A DNA stretch of 64,000 nt, taken from the NCBI GenBank assembly GCA_050309435.1, contig JBNRMJ010000003.1, forward strand, positions 6,943-70,942, read 5' to 3'. The first letter of the stretch is position 1. The number at the start of each line of letters is the position of its first letter. The notes below the pieces were generated by a model. That model did no database searches, was not told the DNA's origin, and saw nothing but the letters and a program-made list of their open reading frames with translations. Made by a program: the position numbers and the translations under genes. The stretch comes from CAYXVJ01 sp050309435 (GTDB lineage Bacteria; Bacillota; Clostridia; Saccharofermentanales; Fastidiosipilaceae). Below, piece by piece: positions 44,155 through 53,381 of the stretch.

Positions 44155-44179
44155 TAACAGATTCTCTACCCATCTGTTA
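44155..44179 (-). terminator. Hairpin after the P-type ATPase gene
   Basis: TAACAGAT (44155-44162) pairs with ATCTGTTA (44172-44179). The sequence after it on the minus strand is only weakly T-rich, so it is a poor terminator or a processing/stability hairpin. Confidence 0.35.
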
Positions 44180-44200
44180 CCTCATTATATATCGAAACCC

Positions 44201-46678
44201 TTAACTTCGTCGAAGGATCCGCTTGATTCCGCTCATGAGCCTCGCCCAATAGCCCTTCTTGATCCAATCTTGAACCATAAAGTCAAAAAACATATACAGT
44301 AAAATCGTCGCCGGAATAAAGGCGACGGCCAGTTTGAACAAACGCCGGTTCATGGGCAGGGTCCGAAGGATCCAGGGGAATATGATCAAGGCCGCGATAA
44401 AGGCAGCGAGACTCAGCAGGATCATAGCTATACGCCCCAGATCAAAGGGAACACTGACACGAAAGAGCGTGATTAAAGCGATGGCTCCGACGATCAAGAG
44501 CGAGACGGTAGAGATATCATCGTAGGTCCAGCCCCTTAGTGCGGCTGCAATCTGAACGGTAATCCAGCTTACGATAATTGTCAGAGCCGGTATCGTTACC
44601 TGAGGTAAAACATTGGCCAGAAATTTACCCGAAACGCGGGCGCGGTTGGGTTTTAGCGCCAGGAAGAAAGAAGGAATACCAACCATCAAGGTGTTGATCA
44701 GGGTTCCCTGAACCGGGTACAAAGGATAGATGAGCGGGAAAACCACCATTAAAATGGCCATGGCCGTGGCATAGAAGGTTTTGACCAGAAAAAGGATCGC
44801 AACCCGCTGGATATTATTGATGACACGTCTTCCTTCGTACACGGCCTTCACCATGGAGGATAAGTTGTTGTTTAAGAGAATGATATCGGCCACAGCCCGG
44901 GCCGCGTCGCTGCCGGCTGCCATCGCGACCGAGCAGTTCGCTCCCTTCAGAGCCAGAACATCGTTCACGCCATCACCGGTCATGCCGACCTGGTGGCCCG
45001 TTTTCTGAAGCGCCATCAGGAGTTGATGCTTCTGATAAGGAGACACACGGGCAAAAACATTATTCTCCTCGACCAGACTCGAGAGATCGGTTTGATCGTC
45101 GAGAAGACTCATATCGACGGCTTTTTCGGCGTTCCGGATGCCGACGCGTCTGGCGACCGATGCCGTGGTCAGCGGATTATCACCGGATATGATTTTCAAA
45201 GCTACATTCTGGCTATGGAAATAATCCAGGGTTTCAACGACGTCCGGTCGTATCTGATCCACCAGTACCAGGAGGGCCAGAGGCGTAAGGCCGGCGGGTA
45301 AAGCGGGAGCCTGATCGACGCTTGCAGGTTTTACTCCGGGAAAATCCTGCGTGCTATGCGCCAGAACCAAAACACGTTTACCGTCTGCCGCGATCAGGTC
45401 GTGTCGCTCACGGACTGCATCTGCCAAAGCTTCGTTTTGAAACACAAACTCGACGGCTCCGATGACGTAACTGCCACGATTATCAAAGCATACGGCAGAG
45501 TATTTTCGCTCAGAAGAAAACGGAATAGTGGCTTTCATGCTCCAGGGCGTTTGATCTTTGTATGAGTTTTCGAGTTTAGCCGAGGCGAAACGATTTAAAG
45601 CATCCTGAGTCGAACTGATGCCCTCTTGTCCGAAAACGCGGCATAAATTGAGGAGCGCGATTTCGGCATCCTCGACTAATTTACTCTCATCGAGCAAGAT
45701 GATATCTTCTACCTCGATTTCTCCCGTGGTGATGGTGCCGGTTTTATCAAGGCAAAGCACATCGATCCGGGCCAGAGATTCGATCCCGGATAAAGTCTGG
45801 GCCATGGTATGATGACGGGCCAGCACCACGACACTGACCGCCAGCGCCATCGTCGTGAGCAAGACCAGTCCCTCGGGTATCATGCTGACCAGGTTCGAGA
45901 CGGTCGTGACGACAAGCGTTTCGCTATCCATACCGGCATCGAAGAGGATGCCGTTCAAGATTAAGAGCAGGCCCAGCGGTAAAATAATTTTCGCAACTCC
46001 CCGCACCAGCCGCTCCATTTCGGCTACCAGCATGGACTCGGCTTTTTTCTCTTTTTTCGCCTCGTCGAAGATGCCTTTCGCATAAGTGTGCTGACCGATT
46101 TCAACCGCCCCGGCCCGGCAGTAACCGGCTAGAACCACGCTGCCGGCCAGCAGCGTGTCACCCGGCTCTTTATTGATGGCCCGGGATTCTCCCGTGAGCA
46201 GGGATTCGTCAACTTCCAGTCCCGTCGTATCAAGGACTTGGGCATCGACGCTGAGCTGATCGCCGCGCTTCAGAAAGAAGATATCGTCTTTAACGATCTG
46301 ATCGACGGGGATATTTTTCTTTTCGCCGTTTCTAAGGACCGTGACTTCCTTTTGAGTCAGAATATTCAGTTTATCGACCACGCGTTTGGCCCGGATTTCC
46401 TGAACGATACCCAGAGCCGAGTTCCAGAATACGACACCCATAAATGCCAGATTAGCCCATAAACTCGGATTTCGAATCGCGAAAATAACGACCGCCGATG
46501 CGAGGATGGCGTTAAAGAAATTGAAAAACGTCAGCGTGTTTGCTTTTATGATCTGAGCGTAACTGCGACTTTCGGGGCCGGTGTCATGATTAATATCACC
46601 GGCTTCGACGCGTTGTCTTACTTCATCTTCGGTCAAACCGTTGATAAGGTAGGAATCATTGACGTCGACGCTGTTCAT
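44201..46678 (-). CDS. Cation-transporting P-type ATPase (CtpE-like)
   Basis: The product is an 825-residue P-type ATPase. It has the actuator motif LLTGES, the phosphorylation site CLDKTGTIT, and the hinge MTGDGVNDVLALKGA. About ten membrane helices are present, with the ion-site helix reading MIPEGLVLLT. The PEGL motif and domain layout resemble CtpE-type calcium ATPases and differ from heavy-metal ATPases, which would have CPC and N-terminal metal domains. Ion specificity is an inference. The start lies two bases after the comEB stop, so the two are one operon. Confidence 0.85.
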   Translation of the reverse strand: MNSVDVNDSYLINGLTEDEVRQRVEAGDINHDTGPESRSYAQIIKANTLTFFNFFNAILASAVVIFAIRNPSLWANLAFMGVVFWNSALGIVQEIRAKRVVDKLNILTQKEVTVLRNGEKKNIPVDQIVKDDIFFLKRGDQLSVDAQVLDTTGLEVDESLLTGESRAINKEPGDTLLAGSVVLAGYCRAGAVEIGQHTYAKGIFDEAKKEKKAESMLVAEMERLVRGVAKIILPLGLLLILNGILFDAGMDSETLVVTTVSNLVSMIPEGLVLLTTMALAVSVVVLARHHTMAQTLSGIESLARIDVLCLDKTGTITTGEIEVEDIILLDESKLVEDAEIALLNLCRVFGQEGISSTQDALNRFASAKLENSYKDQTPWSMKATIPFSSERKYSAVCFDNRGSYVIGAVEFVFQNEALADAVRERHDLIAADGKRVLVLAHSTQDFPGVKPASVDQAPALPAGLTPLALLVLVDQIRPDVVETLDYFHSQNVALKIISGDNPLTTASVARRVGIRNAEKAVDMSLLDDQTDLSSLVEENNVFARVSPYQKHQLLMALQKTGHQVGMTGDGVNDVLALKGANCSVAMAAGSDAARAVADIILLNNNLSSMVKAVYEGRRVINNIQRVAILFLVKTFYATAMAILMVVFPLIYPLYPVQGTLINTLMVGIPSFFLALKPNRARVSGKFLANVLPQVTIPALTIIVSWITVQIAAALRGWTYDDISTVSLLIVGAIALITLFRVSVPFDLGRIAMILLSLAAFIAALIIFPWILRTLPMNRRLFKLAVAFIPATILLYMFFDFMVQDWIKKGYWARLMSGIKRILRRS

Positions 46679-46679
46679 T

Positions 46680-47174
46680 TCATGCCTCGACCCGGAAATT
46701 GATGGACAAGCCGTCTCGCTCGGGGGTCATGCGGCGGAGATTTACACCGGCTGCTTCGAACATTCGCTTCGAAGCGATTGTCCCGTCCGTATCGGCATAT
46801 TTATCGGAGAGATAAACCACCTCGGATATGCCTGACTGGATGATGGCCTTACAGCACTCGTTACAAGGAAAGAGGGCGACATAAATCGAACAGCCCTTGA
46901 GGCTTGTACCCGGCTGGTTTAAAATGGCGTTTAACTCGGCATGGCAAACATAGGGATACTTGGTTTCCAGAAATTCGCCTTCTCTGCTCCAGGGGAAATC
47001 GTCATCGGAAATGCCGGTGGGCAGACCGTTATAGCCGGTCGAGATAATTTTCTTATCCGAATTGACGATGCAGGCACCGACTTGCGTGCTCGGATCCTTA
47101 CTGCGCATGGCAGCCAAAAGAGCCACTCCCATGAAGTATTCGTCCCAACTGATGTATGCTTCTCTTTTTTTCAT
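46680..47174 (-). CDS. comEB: Deoxycytidylate deaminase (ComEB-like)
   Basis: This 164-residue zinc enzyme deaminates dCMP to dUMP, feeding thymidylate synthesis. The zinc and catalytic motif CHAELNAI and the second zinc motif PCNECCKA are complete. AGGAGG sits just ahead of ATG 47174 (MKKREAYISW), which rules out an ATG eight codons upstream. In many Firmicutes the gene is in the com locus; here it precedes a cation ATPase. Confidence 0.93.
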   Translation of the reverse strand: MKKREAYISWDEYFMGVALLAAMRSKDPSTQVGACIVNSDKKIISTGYNGLPTGISDDDFPWSREGEFLETKYPYVCHAELNAILNQPGTSLKGCSIYVALFPCNECCKAIIQSGISEVVYLSDKYADTDGTIASKRMFEAAGVNLRRMTPERDGLSINFRVEA

Positions 47175-47380
47175 ATTGCCTCCTGCGGCGTAAATCATCT
47201 ACGAAATATGCTTATATAGACATTATAATATGTGATTCGTTTCGTGGTAAGAATCGACTGCGTTCAATCTTCCCCGACATATAACAGTGAATCTATATTA
47301 TCTCGAAGAAAAACGCTAAGATAAAGGATATATGATGAAAGATCCCATTTAACCTTGATTTTTACCAAAGGAGATAGATA

Positions 47381-48226
47381 ATGTCCACCCATTCAGAACA
47401 GGAACTTCAAGCGCGAGCCAGGCTTCGCGAAGCCAAACGGATCGTTGTTAAAGTCGGTACCTCGACCTTGACTTATGCCGACGGGGCCGCGGATCTGGAA
47501 AATCTGGAGCGAATCTGCCGGGCCCTGGCCAACCAGATGAATCAAGGAAAAGAGATGATCCTGGTCTCCTCCGGTGCGATTGCGATCGGAATGAAACGGC
47601 TGCGCGAGACGAAACGTCCGACCGGGCTTCCCGAGAAACAGGCGATGGCGGCCATCGGTCAGGCAGATATGATGAATCTTTACAGCCGTGTTTTATCCGA
47701 GTACGGGCATATCGCCGCGCAGATTCTCCTGACGAAAGACGATGTCGATGATCCCGACAGCCGCGTGAATATCGAAAATACCTTCGAAGCTCTTCTGGCC
47801 AAATCGGTTTTACCCATCGTGAACGAAAACGATACGGTATCGACCAGGGAGCTTTTACATAACGGTTCATTCGGCGATAACGATACCTTGTCGGCAATCG
47901 TAGCCGAAATCTGTAAGGCCGATGCCTTAATCCTCTTTTCGGATATCGACGGTCTTTATGATCTGGACCCCCATGCCGAGCTCCGGGACGGCGAAGAACC
48001 GGCCCGCCTGATCTCGTACATAAACGAGATTACGCCCGAGATCGAAGCCTTGGGCGGTAAGAGCGGCAGCGATCTGGGAACCGGTGGCATGAAGACGAAA
48101 ATCCAGGCAGCCAGGCTTGCGAAATCAGCCGGCATCGACATGGTGATTACCCAGGGTCACAGGCCCGGCGAACTGGCCGATATCCTCGCCGGACGCCCCG
48201 TCGGAAGCTTCTTTTCCGGCCGTTAA
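47381..48226 (+). CDS. proB: Glutamate 5-kinase
   Basis: ProB phosphorylates glutamate, the first step of proline synthesis. The 281-residue protein is the amino-acid kinase domain alone, with VVKVGTSTLTY, LVSSGAIAIG, IVNENDTVS, FGDNDTLSA and TGGMKTKIQAA; the PUA domain of longer forms is absent. AAAGGAG precedes the ATG. It is not followed by proA in this window; a terminator ends the transcript. Confidence 0.95.
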   Translation: MSTHSEQELQARARLREAKRIVVKVGTSTLTYADGAADLENLERICRALANQMNQGKEMILVSSGAIAIGMKRLRETKRPTGLPEKQAMAAIGQADMMNLYSRVLSEYGHIAAQILLTKDDVDDPDSRVNIENTFEALLAKSVLPIVNENDTVSTRELLHNGSFGDNDTLSAIVAEICKADALILFSDIDGLYDLDPHAELRDGEEPARLISYINEITPEIEALGGKSGSDLGTGGMKTKIQAARLAKSAGIDMVITQGHRPGELADILAGRPVGSFFSGR

Positions 48227-48248
48227 AGACTCCATACTTACATAAAAG

Positions 48249-48300
48249 AACCCGCTTTCAGGAAACCGGATCACGGCTCTCGAAGCGGGTTTACTTTATT
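48249..48300 (+). terminator. Terminator of proB
   Basis: AACCCGCTT (48249-48257) pairs with AAGCGGGTT (48283-48291), followed by a T-rich stretch up to 48300. Confidence 0.75.
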
Positions 48301-48312
48301 TTGTGATGAAAC

Positions 48313-51096
48313 TTAGGGAGCGGCCGTTGTTGCAGTGCTTGTCGTCGCGGCAGTGGTCGTTGTCGTCTCGCTGCTTGCAGGAGTCGTTGTCGTCTGAGAC
48401 GTCTCGCCAGAAGGAGCGGTCGTGGTCGAAGCGGGCTCGGTTTCTTCGTTATCGCCCGCCTCGTCTTCGTTCTCGTCAGGCTCTTCACGGCTCTCTTCCT
48501 GCTCTTCCGTATGATTATGGAGCGAACAGTCTTCGGTCGGGGTCAGCGGATGACCGTTGACGAAATACTCCGTAATGACGTTGAGCCGATTATCACGCCG
48601 GCAGGCTTCGGTCGCAAGCATGCCCGTGTTGACGTCAATCTCCAGGGCGATGATGTTACTTGGCATCTCCCAGTCGGCAGCCGGGTAATCCAGCAGCAGG
48701 TTATCGAAGACATCGAACCAGATACGCTTGGCGCCTTCGTTATCCGGGCCGGGAATGGCTCGCGGCGTATCCAGACCATACCAGACGGCAGCTGAGTAAT
48801 ACGGCGTAAAGGCGGCAAACCACTTATCCTTCTGATCGTCCGTCGTACCGGTCTTGCCGGCTGTTGCGATGATTTCGCCGTTGGCATTCTCCACCATGCC
48901 GTAAAGCGCTGCCGAACCGTCGTAGTAGAAGCGGTTGTTCGCGGGAAGAACCGTTTCTTCCAGAATCTTGCTCATCATGAAGGCCGTATCCGGGCGGTAA
49001 ACCACCTGGAAATCGGGGCTGTTGGATAATAGCTCGTTGCCGTTGACGTCCAGCACTTTCGTGTAAGAGTAAGGCTTGGTCCAGAGGCCGCCGTTCGGGA
49101 AGACCGAGAAGGCCGAAGCCATTTCGAGCGGCGACATTCCCTGATAGAAACCACCGACCGCCATCGAGATCTGAGCCGGGTCGTTGATACGATCGATGCC
49201 GACCTTGGCTAAATAGTATCTGGAGTTATCGATACCGATATCCAGCATGACCTTGGCCGCAGGAACGTTGTTCGAGATCTTGACGGCATTTCGCACCGTC
49301 ATCTCGCCGCGGTATTCCGGATAATAGGCGTTTCGCGGATAAGGCGTATCCGGGTTGTCCGGATCCAGATAGACCATTTCGTCGTTGATAATCGTGGCAC
49401 CGGTAATCTTGTTCATCTCGATACCGGGGGCATAAACGTTCAGAGGCTTGGTCGAAGAACCGGGCTGGCGGGCAATATCGGTCGCGCGATTCATGACCAG
49501 GTTGGCTGTTTTCTCGCCGAAACCGCCGCCCATGGCAATTACAGCACCGGATTCGTTGTCGATAATCGCCATACCCGCCTGAGGCAAGTCGGGCAGGCCT
49601 TCGTAACGCGAAGGATCCGCCGCGAAGAGCTCGGGCTTGCTAAAGGTCTTGTCGACGAAAGACTGTACTTTCGCATCGAAGGTGGTGTAGATTTCGACAC
49701 CGCCGTTGAAGACAATGTTTCTGGCCGCCTGCAGGGTGTAACCCTTTTGTTCCTGCAAGTCCTTGATGACTTCTTCGTACACATGCTCGGCAAAGTAAGA
49801 GTTAATGCTGGTACCGCTGATGGCCGGAGCCGACTGGCGGAAGACCAGTTCGTTATTCAAAGCCGCTTCGTACTGGGACTTCGTGATCATCATCAGTTCG
49901 TACATCTTGGCCAGGACGATACGCTGACGGCGCAGAGCGTTACGCATGCCGGTTTCGGTACGCGGGTTGTAGATGGACGGGCCCTTGGGAATACCGGCCA
50001 GAAAAGCCGCTTCCTCGAGCGTCAGTTCGGAGGCGTTTTTGTCGAAATAGGCCTTGGCTGCCGACTGGATACCGACATAGGAGTTGGCCATCGGAACCAG
50101 GTTCAGATACAGTTCCATGATCTCGTCATCGGTCAGAGCCTGCTTGAGCTGCAGGGCGTTATACCACTCCTGCACCTTACGCGAAGCCGAAATCTCGTCT
50201 TTACCCGTGAGCATCTTGACTGTCTGCTGGGTAATCGTCGAACCGCCGTGAGTCGCGGTACCGCCGTTGGCAATAGCCGACACTACCGCACTGGCGATAC
50301 GTCTCGGGTCAATACCGATGTTATCGTAAAAGCGCTCGTCTTCGATCGCGATAAAGGCCTCGTCGATATAGGTGTGCTTGACCTCGTATATGGAGACATA
50401 TTCTCTGTCGGTGTTACTGGAACCGGTAGAAATCGAAATAACCTGACCGTCGGCACCATACATCGTGGATGTCTGGGAACCTACAGATAAGAGTGTAGGA
50501 TCGAGTTTGTCGGTCGAGGAGAAGTAAGCCAGAAGCATGCCGCCGCCGACACCCGCGACGAAAAAGAGGACGGTAGCCATTACGAGTGCGGTAATCTTAA
50601 AGACGCGCCCGATCAGGCGTCCGGCGATCTCGCTGGGCGTCTGAAGGAAGGCGGGACGAGTCGGCTTGCCGCTCACCCGTTTGCGCAGATTCTTTCTCAA
50701 ACGCTGCAGTTCGCGCTTATAACGACGACGGTCGGACAAGGAGAGCTGCTGCAGAGCCTGATTCAAGAGCATATCTTCGCGCTCCTGGCGTCTGACTGCA
50801 GAACCCGCGACATAGGCTTCGATCGGAATTTGACCTGCATTTACCGCTTGCGATAGAGCAGGGTCATTGGCGATGCGGGCCGGTCGGGCATTGTTCTGCG
50901 AGCGGTCGGCTTTCAGTCTGGCTGTCTGGCGAGCCGTCTGGCGCTGCTGTTTGGAAATGGCCGTGTCGTTTCTGGTGACTTCGTCATGCGTGCGAAAGAC
51001 CCGGGGCGCATCGGAGCGCCGGATGGGCCGGATATGAGGTTCCTGACCACTCTGTTCGGAACCATTGAAATTCCCCGTATTGGGTGTATCTGTCAT
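48313..51096 (-). CDS. Class A penicillin-binding protein (PBP1A-like)
   Basis: This 927-residue bifunctional cell-wall synthase polymerises and cross-links peptidoglycan. A long basic cytoplasmic N-terminus (about 1-155) precedes one membrane helix (ALVMATVLFFVAGVGGGMLL). The GT51 domain has the catalytic Glu in AIEDERFY and GGSTITQQ. The transpeptidase shows SSTK (PGSSTKPL), SNN and KTGTT. The last 70 residues are acidic, then Thr/Ser/Ala-rich low complexity, resembling a wall-spanning tail. I choose ATG 51096 (MTDTPNTG), 12 bases after AGGAGG; the ATG four codons upstream abuts the site and is unlikely to be used. Confidence 0.95.
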   Translation of the reverse strand: MTDTPNTGNFNGSEQSGQEPHIRPIRRSDAPRVFRTHDEVTRNDTAISKQQRQTARQTARLKADRSQNNARPARIANDPALSQAVNAGQIPIEAYVAGSAVRRQEREDMLLNQALQQLSLSDRRRYKRELQRLRKNLRKRVSGKPTRPAFLQTPSEIAGRLIGRVFKITALVMATVLFFVAGVGGGMLLAYFSSTDKLDPTLLSVGSQTSTMYGADGQVISISTGSSNTDREYVSIYEVKHTYIDEAFIAIEDERFYDNIGIDPRRIASAVVSAIANGGTATHGGSTITQQTVKMLTGKDEISASRKVQEWYNALQLKQALTDDEIMELYLNLVPMANSYVGIQSAAKAYFDKNASELTLEEAAFLAGIPKGPSIYNPRTETGMRNALRRQRIVLAKMYELMMITKSQYEAALNNELVFRQSAPAISGTSINSYFAEHVYEEVIKDLQEQKGYTLQAARNIVFNGGVEIYTTFDAKVQSFVDKTFSKPELFAADPSRYEGLPDLPQAGMAIIDNESGAVIAMGGGFGEKTANLVMNRATDIARQPGSSTKPLNVYAPGIEMNKITGATIINDEMVYLDPDNPDTPYPRNAYYPEYRGEMTVRNAVKISNNVPAAKVMLDIGIDNSRYYLAKVGIDRINDPAQISMAVGGFYQGMSPLEMASAFSVFPNGGLWTKPYSYTKVLDVNGNELLSNSPDFQVVYRPDTAFMMSKILEETVLPANNRFYYDGSAALYGMVENANGEIIATAGKTGTTDDQKDKWFAAFTPYYSAAVWYGLDTPRAIPGPDNEGAKRIWFDVFDNLLLDYPAADWEMPSNIIALEIDVNTGMLATEACRRDNRLNVITEYFVNGHPLTPTEDCSLHNHTEEQEESREEPDENEDEAGDNEETEPASTTTAPSGETSQTTTTPASSETTTTTAATTSTATTAAP

Positions 51097-51293
51097 GCTT
51101 AAATTCATCCTCCTGTAGTCAGATAATAACAAGCAAAGTGACTCTGCGATCACTTCAAAAAGCGCTGCTTCATCTGTCGGATGCCTGTTTGCGATCGCCG
51201 AAGGGCATGGCAAAACAAACGTAAAAAGAGTATTTACATTATATCAGATGAGCTTGAGGCAATATATAACGTATCGTGAATTAATTCGAAACA

Positions 51294-51776
51294 TCATCCA
51301 AGAGATTGCGAGGCCGGATCTATTCCCAATGAAGTCAAAAACACCGATAAGGGAAGACGGTTCGCCGTGAAAATCGGCTTTGGCAGTGCATTCGGAGCGA
51401 AAAACGCAAGTTCCAGAACCTCGTCGCCGTCCGCCTTCAACTCCCCGGAGAACTCACGGCAGATAAAAAGGATGTCAATGTTATGCACTTCGTCGCCGTT
51501 CGGATAAATGTGGTGCATTTCGGGACCGGAAAAGACATTGAATAGCTCGAGCTTATGAGCCGACAGGCCGCTTTCCTCGAAAAACTCTCGGGCTGCCGCT
51601 TCCTCGACCCGTTCGCCGGGCTCCACGGAACCGCCGCAATAAGCCCAGCTGCCGTCGTCGCCGCGGCGCTGCAGCAGAAGTTCGCCTTTTTCGTTGATCG
51701 CGATTACGCTGGCTCCGCACTGGAGCAGGGGTCTTTTGCCGACGAGGGCTCTTAAGTCCATGATATATCCGCTCAT
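51294..51776 (-). CDS. Nudix hydrolase
   Basis: This is a 160-residue Nudix-fold hydrolase with the box GGSVEPGERVEEAAAREFFEES (GX5EX7REUXEE complete in pattern). The substrate is not predictable; the CGASVIAINEKGELLLQRR start resembles general NUDIX/ADP-ribose pyrophosphatase-like forms. It begins directly at the stop of the preceding membrane protein gene, so it is the last cistron of a four-gene operon. Confidence 0.85.
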   Translation of the reverse strand: MSGYIMDLRALVGKRPLLQCGASVIAINEKGELLLQRRGDDGSWAYCGGSVEPGERVEEAAAREFFEESGLSAHKLELFNVFSGPEMHHIYPNGDEVHNIDILFICREFSGELKADGDEVLELAFFAPNALPKPIFTANRLPLSVFLTSLGIDPASQSLG

Positions 51777-52358
51777 TTAATTGCCTTTCCGTCCGTTCAT
51801 CCAGGACCACAGAATGCGATTGATTTCCGTGGGGAAATTATCCGGAAGCTTATCTTTTTTATAGGTAAGAAGCCGAAGTTCGCGTTCGTCTTTCAGGACC
51901 ACATTCAGTGTCGTGGCCCGGTAGCGGCCTTTCTGACGGTGTTCGGTTTCTTTAAAATGACGGACATCATTAAACGACGCGAAGCGGTGGTTCTTGCGTT
52001 GGGTATCGAGGAAAATCGTCCGGGCTTCCTGATCGAAGATGACGGCATGATAATAGCGCAAGAAGAAAATACCGACGTAAAGCAGAATCGTGGCGCCCAG
52101 ACCGGCAAACATCCGGGGGAAAAGTCCGCTCATCCGAAGCAAAATAGCGGCATAAAGCGCGATGCCCGTCGCGATTAATACGAAGCCGGTGATTTTACTG
52201 CTGCGGCTGGCGGTCTGGCCGCCGAAGACCAAGCGCGTCTCGCTTACTTCCACTTGAGCGGCGTAAGGGCCGAGCAACGGCTGCAGGGTTCGAATCAGGG
52301 GTATATCGGGATTGGGTACGGGTCTGTCGTTCACGGTCATTACCTCTGTAAATATCAT
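51777..52358 (-). CDS. Small membrane protein of unknown function
   Basis: The product is a 193-residue protein with two membrane helices (around residues 56-76, ITGFVLIATGIALYAAILL, and 83-103, GLGATILLYVGIFFL) and a basic C-terminal domain that would be cytoplasmic and resembles PH-like membrane-protein domains. I do not recognise a family. The start is uncertain: ATG 52358 has little upstream support, and an ATG six codons in has AGAGG very near. The genes on either side are the FUSC-type protein and the Nudix hydrolase. Confidence 0.6.
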   Translation of the reverse strand: MIFTEVMTVNDRPVPNPDIPLIRTLQPLLGPYAAQVEVSETRLVFGGQTASRSSKITGFVLIATGIALYAAILLRMSGLFPRMFAGLGATILLYVGIFFLRYYHAVIFDQEARTIFLDTQRKNHRFASFNDVRHFKETEHRQKGRYRATTLNVVLKDERELRLLTYKKDKLPDNFPTEINRILWSWMNGRKGN

Positions 52359-52385
52359 GCATAGCGCGAAAATATATCGACAAGC

Positions 52386-53378
52386 TTACTTCTCGATGTC
52401 GCTCCAGTCAAGGTAAAACGAAGCCTTCAGCGAAAGGAAGTAATGCAAGTCCTCCAGGATCTGCAGAAGGCCAGCCCGCAATTCGAACTCCGCCCGTGTC
52501 TCTGGTAAGGGCTGCTCGCGGTAGGCAGTCCGGAGTGCTTCCCACTCGCTGAGCAGGGTAAAGGCATCGTTGTTTTCGGAAAAGTCGGCTGCGATTCGTT
52601 CCAGGAATGCGGCCATGTCGAGACTCTGAGGTAAAACCTCGTTTTGATCTTCTGCTCGTTTGGCGATGTTCTCGAGTACATGAATCTGCTGACGTCTCAT
52701 CTCGAGGTAAGCGGCGAGATAGCGGGTGTATTGCCGTCGCGTGTTATCCACGAGCTCCAGCGAAAGCTTTCGGGTGTGTTCCATCTGTTCGTTTAGCGTC
52801 TCGAAATCAAGCAGCTTTTCCTCGCCTCTCAAATTGGCCGCAATACGACAAGAAAGATCGGCGATGCAGCCGTCCAGTTTGGCCTGTTCCTCGCGGATAT
52901 AAGGCAGGGTGTGCGGCATGGCCAAATTTAGAAGAATGCCGATGCTCATCCCGACAAAGAGCAGCCCCGCCTCGTTCAACACAAGCGCCGGCGTTACTTC
53001 GCCCCAAACGAGGTAATGAGTCGCCAAAACGGCATTCATGGAAATGGCATCGGTCAGTTGGAGTAAATTGGCCAGGCCGACAAAAAGCAAGACAAAGAGC
53101 CCAAAGCCCGGAGCGTCGAAACCGGCCACAGAGTAGGAAAACCAGAGTAAAAGCGTCGCCAGCACAAAACCGGCCAAACGCTTCAAGACCAGTTGAATCG
53201 TTTCCCGCCTCGTGTTCTGTATGGTCAGGAGAGTAACGATGCCGGCCGAAGGCGCATTCATCAGCCCAAGAGCAAGCGCGATTATAATCGCTAGACCGGA
53301 ACCGACAGCGGCTTTCAGGACCTGCGTCAAACGCAAGGTCCTGAAATTGATCTGCTTAAACACTAAATTATCCCGCAA
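52386..53378 (-). CDS. FUSC/aromatic acid exporter-family membrane protein
   Basis: This 330-residue protein has about six helices in its first 160 residues (VLKAAVGSGLAIIIALALGL onward) followed by a helical cytoplasmic domain rich in charged residues. This is the ArAE/FUSC plan of the short Gram-positive type (DUF939-like). Transport of aromatic or other organic acids is suggested by the family only. The likely start is TTG 53378, with GGAG nine bases upstream inside the end of the channel gene. A GTG five codons later is an alternative. Confidence 0.75.
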   Translation of the reverse strand: MRDNLVFKQINFRTLRLTQVLKAAVGSGLAIIIALALGLMNAPSAGIVTLLTIQNTRRETIQLVLKRLAGFVLATLLLWFSYSVAGFDAPGFGLFVLLFVGLANLLQLTDAISMNAVLATHYLVWGEVTPALVLNEAGLLFVGMSIGILLNLAMPHTLPYIREEQAKLDGCIADLSCRIAANLRGEEKLLDFETLNEQMEHTRKLSLELVDNTRRQYTRYLAAYLEMRRQQIHVLENIAKRAEDQNEVLPQSLDMAAFLERIAADFSENNDAFTLLSEWEALRTAYREQPLPETRAEFELRAGLLQILEDLHYFLSLKASFYLDWSDIEK

Positions 53379-53381
53379 GAA

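Noticed and set aside
48303..48560. Short plus-strand frame over the PBP1A tail
   Set aside because: It is the antisense of a low-complexity Thr-rich tail.
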